NCBI RefSeq assembly: GCF_018619185.1 | Contig: NZ_JAAXYC010000031.1 | Span: forward strand, 1 to 43,977 | Source of the DNA: Streptomyces sp. McG3 | Lineage (GTDB): Bacteria > Actinomycetota > Actinomycetes > Streptomycetales > Streptomycetaceae | DNA: 43,977 nt | Direction: 5' to 3' | In this document: positions 22,894 to 31,058 of the stretch, in pieces | How the letters are laid out: each line of letters opens with the position of its first letter | How positions within the stretch are numbered: position 1 is the stretch's first letter | Translations under genes and position numbers: made by a program | Notes under the pieces: generated by a model | The model's database searches: none | What the model was told of the DNA's origin: nothing | Seen by the model: the letters and a program-made list of their open reading frames with translations, nothing else

Positions 22894-23661
22894 TTAGCGA
22901 TTTCGGGAGAACGCGATGCGCGGGGCGACGGGGCGACCCGAAGCTCCGGAGGCAGCGACGGCGGGAGTCGGCGCCTTGTCCCGGAGGCCCGAGCGCGCTG
23001 GGCTCGCTGCGAGCGCGGCGGCGTTGCGAGATTTGTTGGGCGTGGCGCCCTGACCGGGGAGGAGGCGCTCGGCGCTCGTGGGCGCGGGAGCGCGGCGCAG
23101 CGCCGCGTCGTGGGCGAGGCGGGGATGAACAGCGACCTGGAGACCGGACCGCTGCATCGCCACCGTGGCGCTGGCGACCTTCTGCACGGACTCGGTGCGG
23201 TCGGCGGTGACGGGCAGCGTGTAGATGTCCAGATTCGGGTCCAGCCGCCAGCCGTGCTCCTCCAGGATGAGCTGGCCGCCGAGCGCCGAGGAGTGGTCGC
23301 TGGTGGCCGCAACGATGCCGAGCTGCGGATGCTCGGCGAACGCCACCTCGGGATCTGCGCGCGGGGCCCGGCCACGGGTGGAATTGGCACGGGACGCCAG
23401 CGAGGGGTCGTACGCGGCGTCCACGTCGACCTGGTAGCCGGCCTCGCGCAGCAGCGTGACTGCCCGGGAGGTACGCCCCGGTCCGTCACGCTGCTGATCA
23501 GCCAGTGCGTACAGCGTCGGCTGGTCCGGTACGGGGTGGAAGTCGAACCGAACCAACATCCACGCGGTGGAGACGAGTTGCTTCGGGTTCGCGGCGACGA
23601 TGCCGTGGTCAGGGTGGTGACCGAAGGCGACATCGGGAAGTGATTGGTAATGGGTGGGCAT
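22894..23661 (-). CDS. Duplicated relaxase-module protein with shared tail
   Basis: A 255-residue protein built from two copies of one unit: residues 9-85 (PDVAFGHHPDHGIVAAN … LLREAGYQVDVDAAYD) and 103-182 (PEVAFAEHPQLGIVAAT … AMQRSGLQVAVHPRL). The second part of each unit resembles the module at residues 201-260 of the relaxase and 155-215 of the 23756-24907 protein. The C-terminal 60 residues are the shared tail (RNAAALAASPARSG … IAFSRNR). Function is unknown; a role with the relaxase or in the recipient is inferred from this sharing. ATG 23661 avoids a low-complexity upstream extension. Confidence 0.7.
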   Translation of the reverse strand: MPTHYQSLPDVAFGHHPDHGIVAANPKQLVSTAWMLVRFDFHPVPDQPTLYALADQQRDGPGRTSRAVTLLREAGYQVDVDAAYDPSLASRANSTRGRAPRADPEVAFAEHPQLGIVAATSDHSSALGGQLILEEHGWRLDPNLDIYTLPVTADRTESVQKVASATVAMQRSGLQVAVHPRLAHDAALRRAPAPTSAERLLPGQGATPNKSRNAAALAASPARSGLRDKAPTPAVAASGASGRPVAPRIAFSRNR

Positions 23662-23755
23662 GGTTGATCCATCCGGTGTGGGCGTGCAGGGCAGGGGCCA
23701 GGTCCGGGATGGCTCTGGTGGTACGAGGCACGGAGGACTCCGAGAAGGGAGGCGA

Positions 23756-24907
23756 TCAGCGACCGGGGGCGGACGAGGGGCGGGCCGGAGGTACGGGGCG
23801 AACGGCCGCCGCCGTGGCAGGGAGTGCCGAGGAAGCACAACGCTGCGCAGCCGTCGGCGAGGGCGCGAGAGCAGCACGTACCCGTGGTGACGCAGGCGTC
23901 GACGCAGCGACCTGGTTCTCGCGGACCCGGTTCTTCCCGGGGCGCACGGCATGGCGGTCGGCCAGATCGCCGCGTATCGCGCGCAGCTCGATCGCGTAGG
24001 AGTCAAGGCTCTCAGCGATGGTACGCAGACGCTGTGCGTAGCGGTGATCGGCTGGTTCGCCGAACCCTTCCCACCACTCGGCCGTCGTGTCGAGGATCTC
24101 TACGACCCGCTGAAGAACGCCGTCGCCCGGGGCGGTCACTTCGCTCAGGTTGGCGACCATGTCGCGCGTATGCGTCGACGCCTGGATGTGTTTGGCCAGA
24201 AACCCGAGGCGGTCGCCGAGGCTCGTCTCCGGGATCAAGGGGGGAGGCATCTCGTGTTCCAGCAGGTCAGGGTCGCACGAGATATCGAAGCCGTCGGCCC
24301 GCAGCATGTCGAAGGCCCGGGTCACCACCAGCCGCTGCTCCTCCGGGTCGGTCATGGCAGAGGGCAGCCGGTGGTAGTGCCCACCGCCGAACTCGACAGC
24401 GGGGACGAAGCCCACGCGGTGGAGCACCGCGTCGGCGGCGATGTCGTGAGCGAACCGTTTCGGCGTCGGTCGTGGAGGTACGCCGAGCTGATCCAGACGG
24501 GTGTCGACGGCGGCCAGCAACCTTGTGACGTCGCCGCGGTGCCGGGCGTGCGGGCCGTCCGGCTCCGAGTCGTAGATCACTTCGTAGGCTGCTGGCTCAT
24601 CGCTGCGGTGGCGGGTGACGAGCCAGCTCTCGGGATACCCGGGTGGGTGCTCGCTGGACGGTTCCTGCGGCGGCGAGATGATCACGTCGCTGCCGTCTGG
24701 AAGCGAGGCATGGACGAAGTAGTCGCTGAGGCCGTACTCGACGGTGCAGACCAGGCCGCGTTGCCGAAGGGGGGAGGTGAGGTGCCCGTACCCGCGTTTC
24801 TGCTCCGGGTCGCTGTCCGGCGCCCGTGAGGCAGCGGGCCCGCTTGTACGCGCGGTGACACGCGCGCCCTCCCGTTGGAGGGTAACCAGGGGCTGATCGG
24901 GGGGCAT
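23756..24907 (-). CDS. Relaxase-module protein with shared tail
   Basis: A 383-residue protein. Residues 35-140 hold a beta-rich domain with DUF317-like features (DYFVHASLPDGSDVIISPP, then SWLVTRHRSDEPAAYEVIYD). Residues 155-215 (AADAVLHRVGFVPAVEF … HYHRLP … MLRADGFDISCDPDLL) match the relaxase module. A helical segment follows (LGDRLGFLAKHIQ … YAQRLRTIAESLDSYAIELRAIRGDL). The end has SPRVRAALAPSPTAAQ and SSAPGR, the shared tail. Copy C of the intergenic repeat lies about 80 bases upstream. No enzymatic motif is recognised. Confidence 0.65.
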   Translation of the reverse strand: MPPDQPLVTLQREGARVTARTSGPAASRAPDSDPEQKRGYGHLTSPLRQRGLVCTVEYGLSDYFVHASLPDGSDVIISPPQEPSSEHPPGYPESWLVTRHRSDEPAAYEVIYDSEPDGPHARHRGDVTRLLAAVDTRLDQLGVPPRPTPKRFAHDIAADAVLHRVGFVPAVEFGGGHYHRLPSAMTDPEEQRLVVTRAFDMLRADGFDISCDPDLLEHEMPPPLIPETSLGDRLGFLAKHIQASTHTRDMVANLSEVTAPGDGVLQRVVEILDTTAEWWEGFGEPADHRYAQRLRTIAESLDSYAIELRAIRGDLADRHAVRPGKNRVRENQVAASTPASPRVRAALAPSPTAAQRCASSALPATAAAVRPVPPARPSSAPGR

Positions 24908-24987
24908 CGATGGTCTCCGTGGCTGAGCGCCCCAGAGTCGACGACACGGGTCAACGTGAGGGGCACGTGTATGGGTACCGGTGTTAT

Positions 24988-25036
24988 GAGGATCCGGAGA
25001 TCGGCAGGTTTGGCCGAGCCGGCATGCGGTGGTAGT
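24988..25036 (-). repeat. Dispersed intergenic repeat, copy C
   Basis: Minus-strand blocks CTACCACCG, GCCGGC, GGCCAAACC and GATCTCCGGATCCTC match copies A and B without gaps over the right half. It follows the stop of the 25041-25736 gene and lies about 80 bases before the 24907 start. Confidence 0.6.
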
Positions 25037-25040
25037 GGCG

Positions 25041-25736
25041 TCAGCGGGACCGATGGGGAGGCGTCGGCGACGCCGGAGGCACAGGGGGCGGGGTTGGTGG
25101 AGCTGTGCTGGTGCCGGAGGCCGATCGCTTGAGCGCCACCCGCGCCCGCTCGGTCTGCGAGGGCTGCTCGGGTTCCGGCCGAGAGGTCACGTATTCAGCG
25201 GCCCGCACCAGCGCCGGGCCGTGCAGCGACAGCTCGTGCGCGTCGTGCCAGCCCTCGGCGTTCCGGATCTCCTGGGCCCGGCCCTCGTAGAGCGCCCGAG
25301 TGCCGGGGAGGGAGCCGTCCATGATCGTCATGACGTCATCCCACTCGCGCTGGATCTGTCCGGCGCGCTTCAAGGCGGCGTCGATGCTGCTCAGGCGCCG
25401 GAGGTCCTCGCTGATCGGCCCCCCGAGGTAATCGGCACCAGTAGCAGCAGCTCGGACCCCGGCCAATACCTCGGGACCGTGAGCGAGGAAGACCTCGACG
25501 TGTTTCCACGCCTGGGCGTCGCGTACGACCTTGCCGTCCGCGTAGCCCTTCTCGTCCACCGGCCAACCGTCGTGGTCGCAGAAGTAGTCCGAGACGGTGT
25601 CCCAGGCGTCTTCTGCCTGCTTGATACCGGCAGAAGCGGAGGCCAGTGCCGGGACGTGTTGCCGCCACGCCATGTGGTCGTTGCCTGCCTGTGACTGATC
25701 TTCGTTAGGTGAGGGAGAGCTGGACGAGGTGGGCAC
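25041..25736 (-). CDS. Helical hypothetical protein with shared tail
   Basis: A 231-residue protein from GTG 25736 (AAGGA eight bases upstream). The body is helical (AWRQHVPALASASAGIKQAEDAWDTVSDYF; DAQAWKHVEVFLAHGPEVLAGVRAAATG; RRLSSIDAALKRAGQIQREWDDVMTIMDG). It ends with the tail TERARVALKRSASGTS and a Pro-rich run closing in PPHRSR. The same frame is open further upstream to a TTG at 25985, so a longer N-terminus cannot be excluded. It is the first gene after the VirB4 ATPase. Family not recognised. Confidence 0.6.
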   Translation of the reverse strand: MPTSSSSPSPNEDQSQAGNDHMAWRQHVPALASASAGIKQAEDAWDTVSDYFCDHDGWPVDEKGYADGKVVRDAQAWKHVEVFLAHGPEVLAGVRAAATGADYLGGPISEDLRRLSSIDAALKRAGQIQREWDDVMTIMDGSLPGTRALYEGRAQEIRNAEGWHDAHELSLHGPALVRAAEYVTSRPEPEQPSQTERARVALKRSASGTSTAPPTPPPVPPASPTPPHRSR

Positions 25737-26011
25737 GTTGAGTCCTTGGTTCCGGTGGCGGCGCCACCGCGAATGCGGCAGCGAAGGGGGATGGCGGCGG
25801 GTGGACGCCGACGGGTTCCTCTGCGTCCCGGCGGAACCGCGTCCGAACGCGGGCTTCGGCACGGCGGCCCGGTGGTGAGCTGGGCTGGGCCGGCCTTTCC
25901 AGTCGTCCGGCGGTTCGCTGACACTGAGAATCACCGCAGGGGTGCAGCCCGTCTCGGGAAGCAGGCGATCCGTGAAGGCAGGCAACTCGACTGCGGCTAG
26001 CAGCGGTTGAG
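25737..26011 (-). other. Gap between VirB4 and next gene; open frame of doubtful value
   Basis: 275 bases with no confident gene. One minus frame continuous with 25041-25736 is open from 25985 (TTG) and includes PAVILSVSEPPDDWKGRP, but no ribosome-binding site is seen. I see no hairpin or repeat. Confidence 0.3.
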
Positions 26012-27517
26012 CTATCCCGACATGCGTGCGTCAGTGTCGAAGAGTTCGCGTTCGGAAGGGTGGAGGAGGTGTTGGGTGACGAAGCTCCGACCGGCGACCT
26101 TCCACAGGCCCCTGCCCTTGGTGAGGGAGGAGACGGCCTGGGTTTCTACTCCAGTAAGCCCCAACAGTGCTGCTGCCGCTACTAGTTGATCGCTCTCCTG
26201 CCGGTAGATGATGCGTGTGCTGCAGTCCGCGAGGAGCCCCTCGGCCAGTACCCGGCCGCGCGATCCGGCGTCGCCCGCGCTGAGCAGGTCGGAAAGCCGG
26301 TGGATGACCAGCAAGTTCGCGATGCCGAGCCCTCGACTGAGCTTCCACTGGCTCTGCATCCGTTCCAGCAGCGCGATGTGCTTCAGGACGCGCCATCCTT
26401 CGTCGTAGATCACCCAGCGTCGGCCGCCGCCAGGGTCTGCGAGAGCGGACTCCATCCAGGCGCTGGCGCAGGTCATCGCCAGAACCAGACCGGTGTCGTC
26501 GCCTGAGTTACCGAGCCGGGAGAGGTCGATCGAGAGCATCGGCGTCGTCGGGTCGAAGGCGACGGTCGAGGGGGCGTCGAACATCCCGCTGAGGTCTCCA
26601 TGCACGAGCCGACGCAGGGCGTGGGCAAGGTCCTGAGCTGCGTGACCCATCCCGCCGGCGGGGCTGCCGAAGCCGCGGTCGAGGCGGTCCGGCGAGCCCA
26701 TGACATCGGCGATGCCGCCGAGGAGCGGCACCGTGCCGCGAACCTTGGCCTCGGCGACGACCAGGTCCAGGCCGAGGTCGAGGGCCGTGTGCTCCATCGG
26801 CAGCAGATCGCGGTTCAGCACGGTACGGGCAAGGCTGGCCAGCAGCGCGAGACGCCGTTTGCGTACTTCGGCGGACCAGTCCTCTTCGGTCACCGACGCG
26901 GGCCGCGCCGGGGCATCCAGAGGATTGAGACGTCCGGGGAGCCCCGGTCCCAGGGCGATGGTGTGGCCGCCGAGAGCCTGTGCCACGTTCGACCATTCGC
27001 CCTTCGGGTCGCTGGGTACGTAGATCTTGTATCCGTGGGCGATGGCGCGCGTCGCGATGGACTTCGCCAGCGCCGACTTCCCCATGCCGATGATTCCCGC
27101 CAACACCGCGTTGGGGTTGGTGAAGCCCTCGATCCGCCCGCTGTTGTACAGGGCAAAAGGGTCGTAACAGAAGGCGCCCTCCGCGTGCACGTCCCTGCCG
27201 ATGAAGATCCCGGACGAGCCGAGGCCGCCCTCGGCGAGGAACGGGTAGGCGCCGCTGACCGTGGCGGTCGTCATCCGGTGAGCGGGCAGCCGCAGCTTGC
27301 TACCGCGCGCCGAGGCAGGTCCGGGTCGCCCCGACGCCGGGTAGACCGGTCGCAGCTCCGGGTCGAGGGCGGCCTCCTTGCGGTGCTTGGGCGGCGCCCC
27401 GGCCAGTTGTGCCTGGCGGCGGGCGGCGGCGAAACCGGCACGGGCCGCGCGCTGTTGGGCGCGGGATGCCTTGCGGGGGACGAACAGGTGGGAGGCGCTG
27501 GCGCGGGTCCTGGGCAT
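26012..27517 (-). CDS. virB4: VirB4-like T4SS ATPase (ATPase half)
   Basis: A 501-residue ATPase that powers the conjugation channel. The first ~80 residues are basic (PRKASRAQQRAARAGF). The Walker A motif GIIGMGKS is at residues 141-148, followed by YVPSDPKGEWSNVAQALGG. Walker B lies in RRWVIYDEGWRVLKH, and the later NLLVIHRLSDL and STRIIYRQES stretches are typical of VirB4/TraC. It lacks the N-terminal domain of classical VirB4; that part appears in the PrgI-fused protein at 28032-29504. ATG 27517 with GGAG upstream is used; the longer frame is low-complexity. Confidence 0.88.
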   Translation of the reverse strand: MPRTRASASHLFVPRKASRAQQRAARAGFAAARRQAQLAGAPPKHRKEAALDPELRPVYPASGRPGPASARGSKLRLPAHRMTTATVSGAYPFLAEGGLGSSGIFIGRDVHAEGAFCYDPFALYNSGRIEGFTNPNAVLAGIIGMGKSALAKSIATRAIAHGYKIYVPSDPKGEWSNVAQALGGHTIALGPGLPGRLNPLDAPARPASVTEEDWSAEVRKRRLALLASLARTVLNRDLLPMEHTALDLGLDLVVAEAKVRGTVPLLGGIADVMGSPDRLDRGFGSPAGGMGHAAQDLAHALRRLVHGDLSGMFDAPSTVAFDPTTPMLSIDLSRLGNSGDDTGLVLAMTCASAWMESALADPGGGRRWVIYDEGWRVLKHIALLERMQSQWKLSRGLGIANLLVIHRLSDLLSAGDAGSRGRVLAEGLLADCSTRIIYRQESDQLVAAAALLGLTGVETQAVSSLTKGRGLWKVAGRSFVTQHLLHPSERELFDTDARMSG

Positions 27518-27542
27518 GAACGTTTCTCCGGGGGGTGAGTGG

Positions 27543-27995
27543 TCAGTGGCGGATCTGGCCGGTGAACGGCGCGCGCAGATCGGCGGGGGTGGAGTGGCGC
27601 CGTACGAGGCGGGCGGTTCGCTGGTGGCGCTGGCAGATGGTGAGTTCCGGAGCGCCTTTGGGCAGTCCGGGGCGGCATGCTTCCCGTGCGGGAAGGTCGC
27701 CGGAGCCGGGCCGGGGGGAAGCGTGGTAGGCGCTGTGGATGTGGTCGGCGGCCTGCCAGATGCGGGTGCGCGCACTGTGGAGGTGATCGCCTGCGACCGG
27801 TACGAGGGGCCCGGTGCGTGATGTGTGCGCGTCGAGCAGCCCGTGCAGGGACACGAGGTGGGCGTGTAGGGCGTCCAGCTCGTCCCGGGACGCGACGAGC
27901 GGGCCGGCGGGGAGGTTGAGCGCTCGGTGGAAGTCGAGCGCGGCGGTCGCGAAGGGTACGAAGTCCTGCGCGGGCGGGGCAGGGTTACGGGACAT
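27543..27995 (-). CDS. Small helical ICE protein (DUF6238-like)
   Basis: A 150-residue protein, helical in the first 90 residues (FATAALDFHRALNLPAGPLVASRDELDALHAHLVSLHGLLDAH; LHSARTRIWQAADHIHSAYH) and basic and Pro-rich after. Proteins of this kind (DUF6238 from memory, not checked) lie beside VirB4 genes in Streptomyces ICEs. Its end (ADLRAPFTGQIRH) lacks the AALARS core. Position between the two VirB4 halves suggests a T4SS accessory role. Confidence 0.6.
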   Translation of the reverse strand: MSRNPAPPAQDFVPFATAALDFHRALNLPAGPLVASRDELDALHAHLVSLHGLLDAHTSRTGPLVPVAGDHLHSARTRIWQAADHIHSAYHASPRPGSGDLPAREACRPGLPKGAPELTICQRHQRTARLVRRHSTPADLRAPFTGQIRH

Positions 27996-28031
27996 GAGGG
28001 TGCTCTTTCCGGACGCGGGGAGGCGCGGGCG

Positions 28032-29504
28032 TCAGGCCGCGAGCGCGAGTGGCATCGCAGCAGCGGTGAAGGCGCTGGCCTGCTGCCAGGTGAGCGGACG
28101 CAGGTCGAGTCCGGCGCCGACCGCCGCGGTTTCCACCACCGCGCAGTCGGAGCGCAGCTCCTCTTCGGAGTCGGCGGAGACGGTCAGCAGACCCGTCAGG
28201 GCCACATCCGCGTGGCCGGCGATGAGTTGACGCTCACGCGCCTGGATGTCCTGGTACTCGATCGCGTCCGCCTCGGATTCCACCTGGCCACGCCGCGCGC
28301 GCTCGGCGGCGTCCGCGACCACGCTCGCCTTCTTGCGCTGGATATCGCGCAGGGCGGCGTCCACGCTCACCGGCTCGTAGGCGAGCGAGAGCGTGCGGCG
28401 CACGCCTGCCGTGAACAGGAGCTGGTGCAGGAACCCGGCTCCGACGGTGGTGCGGGGCCAGTTCTCCACCCAGTAGGTGGAGTGGAACGCGGAGTCGGAG
28501 ACGATGTGGTCGCCCTTCTCCACGACCACGACGGGGCCTGCGGCAGCGGGCTCGGCCTCGGGTCGGCCGGAGGCGGACCAGCGGTCCAGCGCGGGCAGGG
28601 CCTTGGGGTCGTACGCCGTGCGCACGACGGCTGCTATCTCGTGGGCAGTGAGCCAGCCGGTGGGGTTGAGTCCGGCGGTCCGCGCGGCCTGTTCGAAGGT
28701 CGACGTCAGCTGGGCCAGGACGCTGAAGCTGCCGGTGAGGCCGCCGCCAGCCCGGTTGATCAGCCGCTGGGCGGCCTTGGCGTCCAGGCTGATGGCGACG
28801 TACGCCTCGTGCGGCGCGGCGGTGGGGCCTGCGCTCTGGATCAGCTCGGTGTAGATCGGGCCCGCGAGCGGGGTGTCGGGCCGGCCGTGTTCCTCCCAGT
28901 ACCGGCGAAGGGCGTCGCCGCTGTCGGGGACCGTACGCTCGACGACCTGGATGCGGGCGACGTGCCCGGTACGGGCCAGCGCGGCGAGCGCCCGGCCCCA
29001 ACCGGCGACGTTCGCGTTCTGCGTGCCCGGGTCCAGGAGCGCGTAGGCGCGGGAGGAGACCTTGACGACGGCGGTCAGCGAACCGGTGTGGGGGTCGTGC
29101 ACGGCGCCGTACCGCCGGTCGGGCGCGGTGACCACACGTAGGCTGGCGGAGGTGCCCGGCAGATTGAGGTGCCCCTCGCGTACGGGACGTCGGGACGGGC
29201 GGGCGAGCCAGATCAACTGGCCCCGCATCCGGCGCAGCGCGTACCGGAGGACGATCGGCGTCCAGTCGGCCAGGGACCGACCGCGCTTGCGGACGAACAC
29301 GAGCAGGGCGATGGCGCTCCACAGCGGGATGAGCTGGAGTGCGCCGACGACGCCACGGGTCATGATCACGGCGAGCAGCAGCAGCCCGGTGAGCCCGGCG
29401 ACGATGAGCTGGGGGACGGTCAGGCCGAGCAGCACGCCTCGGCGACTGCGGTGCGGGAACTTGACGGTGGCCGAGGCTGTTTCGGCCTGGGATCGGGCAG
29501 ACAT
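28032..29504 (-). CDS. SCO6880-type protein: PrgI domain fused to VirB4 N-terminal-like domain
   Basis: A 490-residue T4SS protein. Residues 14-75 resemble PrgI (VKFPHRSRRGVLLGLTVPQLIVAGLTGLLLLAVI, then LQLIPLWSAIALLVFV), giving two membrane helices. The rest is the N-terminal-like domain of VirB4, with YGAVHDPHTGSLTAVVKV, ALDRWSASGRPE, STYWVENWPRTTVGAGFL and LLTVSADSEEELRSDCAVVETAA. Splitting VirB4 into this protein and a separate ATPase is known in actinomycete T4SS. It would form the inner-membrane base and dock the ATPase. Confidence 0.82.
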   Translation of the reverse strand: MSARSQAETASATVKFPHRSRRGVLLGLTVPQLIVAGLTGLLLLAVIMTRGVVGALQLIPLWSAIALLVFVRKRGRSLADWTPIVLRYALRRMRGQLIWLARPSRRPVREGHLNLPGTSASLRVVTAPDRRYGAVHDPHTGSLTAVVKVSSRAYALLDPGTQNANVAGWGRALAALARTGHVARIQVVERTVPDSGDALRRYWEEHGRPDTPLAGPIYTELIQSAGPTAAPHEAYVAISLDAKAAQRLINRAGGGLTGSFSVLAQLTSTFEQAARTAGLNPTGWLTAHEIAAVVRTAYDPKALPALDRWSASGRPEAEPAAAGPVVVVEKGDHIVSDSAFHSTYWVENWPRTTVGAGFLHQLLFTAGVRRTLSLAYEPVSVDAALRDIQRKKASVVADAAERARRGQVESEADAIEYQDIQARERQLIAGHADVALTGLLTVSADSEEELRSDCAVVETAAVGAGLDLRPLTWQQASAFTAAAMPLALAA

Positions 29505-29602
29505 GGCGGGTCCAGACAGTGGGTGCGAGTGCGGCAGGGCGGAGGGCGCGGCGCTCTTCTGGAGGTCATGGCAGGGCTCCTTCGGTGGTGATCGGGGGAG
29601 GC

Positions 29603-29634
29603 GGGGGCGGACTGCTGGGTGGCAGCCCGCCCCC
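29603..29634. terminator. Hairpin between VirB6-like and PrgI/VirB4-N genes
   Basis: GGGGGCGG (29603-29610) pairs with CCGCCCCC (29627-29634) over a 16-base loop, in the 144-base gap between two T4SS genes. It may reduce read-through and set protein ratios; no U-tract is present. Confidence 0.4.
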
Positions 29635-29648
29635 GTACTCGTGGTGGG

Positions 29649-31031
29649 TCAGGATCCGGACGGCGGATGGGTCGGGAAGACCCAGTTCGTCTCGGACCCG
29701 GTGGGCGACGGACCGGCGCCGGTCGGGGGCGGAGACCCGGGGCCGCCCGGGGAGGCCGAGCCGACGCGTGGCATGCTCCCGCCCGGGATCGGGACCGCAG
29801 CGGGCTGGGCTGCGGAGCCGTCCTCGCCTTCGGCGTTTTCCGTGCCGCCGGGCCGGTTGATCAGCGGAGGGATGCCGGGCCGCTGGATGAGGGCCCGTCC
29901 CTTGTCACCGGACGCGTCCGGGTTCTCGCCGTACCGGAAGTTCGTCCGTGCCTTCGGCGGTCCGGAGTCGATGCCCTCCTTGCTCAGATTCCCGCCGGTG
30001 GGGTTGATGCCGGAGGTGACACCGTCGCTCCCCGCGCCGGGAACCTCGCTGGGCCCCTGAGGGGCGGGGGTGCCGGTGCCGGCCTGCATCGCGAGGGTGC
30101 CGGCCGTCTTCGCGGCGCCTGCGGCAACCGCCACTCCGGCGACGCCGGTGCGGTGCAGATCGTCGTTGCTGCCGCCGTCGCTGGCCCAGTGAATGAACTT
30201 GTACGTCGCGTAGGGGCAGAGCAATACCAAGATCATGACGACGAGTCCGGCCAGTGCGTCGGAGAGAGCGGCCATGCCGTCCTGGGAGTCGGCCTTGCCC
30301 ATCGCCGAGACGCCGATGAGGAAGACCACGGTCATCAGGAGCTTGGATACGACGAGCGTTGCGGTGGCCTCGATCCAGCCGCGACGCCAGCGCTTCGCCA
30401 CCTCCCAGCCGCCGCCAGCCCCGGCGAAGACCGCCAGGGAGACCAGGATCAGCACCCCGACTTTCCGCGCGACCATCACGCACCAGTACATGAACGCGCC
30501 GATGGCACAGCCGAAGGCGACCAGGGACGGGACGCCCCAGCCAAGGCCGTACATCGCTCCGAGTTGCTGCACGTTGATGATGCGGCGGATGGCGTCGTCC
30601 ACCGAGGTGTTCGCTGCTTGGAACAGGCCGTCGGACAGCACGTCGACGACCGTGATCGCGACGGATGTGAAGGCGACGGCGCAGAAGCTGAACAGGACGC
30701 CGGTCATCGTGCCGACCGCAGCCTGCGCCAAGGCGCGCTCGTCCCGCCTCCAGGCGGCGGACACCAAGGCGATGCAGAAGAAGCCGACGGTGAGCGCGAG
30801 GCCGATCGGAAGTAGTAGTTCGTAGTTGGTCCTGAACCACTGCGCGTTGAGGTCGATCGCGGTGGTCGAGTTCACGGCGTCGGCGGCGAGATCCGCCGCG
30901 CTCGCCGCGAGTTCACCCGCGGACTTCGCGATCCACGCCCCGATGCCGTCGGTGACGGCCCCGGCGGGGTTGCTGGCGAAATCGACGGCTCCGCAGACCT
31001 TGTCCATCAGCGGAAAGTCGCAGACTCCCAT
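29649..31031 (-). CDS. VirB6/TrbL-like polytopic channel protein
   Basis: A 460-residue membrane protein with about six hydrophobic segments between residues 70 and 300 (LLLPIGLALTVGFFCIALVSAA; MTGVLFSFCAVAFTSVAITVV; VPSLVAFGCAIGAFMYWCVMV; VGVLILVSLAVFAGA; ALAGLVVMILVLLCPYATYKF). This matches VirB6/TrbL of actinomycete T4SS. The last 150 residues are Pro/Gly-rich and probably disordered. AAAGGAGG seven bases before ATG 31031 is a near-perfect ribosome-binding site. It would form the inner-membrane channel with the VirB8-like protein upstream. Confidence 0.85.
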   Translation of the reverse strand: MGVCDFPLMDKVCGAVDFASNPAGAVTDGIGAWIAKSAGELAASAADLAADAVNSTTAIDLNAQWFRTNYELLLPIGLALTVGFFCIALVSAAWRRDERALAQAAVGTMTGVLFSFCAVAFTSVAITVVDVLSDGLFQAANTSVDDAIRRIINVQQLGAMYGLGWGVPSLVAFGCAIGAFMYWCVMVARKVGVLILVSLAVFAGAGGGWEVAKRWRRGWIEATATLVVSKLLMTVVFLIGVSAMGKADSQDGMAALSDALAGLVVMILVLLCPYATYKFIHWASDGGSNDDLHRTGVAGVAVAAGAAKTAGTLAMQAGTGTPAPQGPSEVPGAGSDGVTSGINPTGGNLSKEGIDSGPPKARTNFRYGENPDASGDKGRALIQRPGIPPLINRPGGTENAEGEDGSAAQPAAVPIPGGSMPRVGSASPGGPGSPPPTGAGPSPTGSETNWVFPTHPPSGS

Positions 31032-31058
31032 GGCGATACCTCCTTTCTGAGGGTGGGA

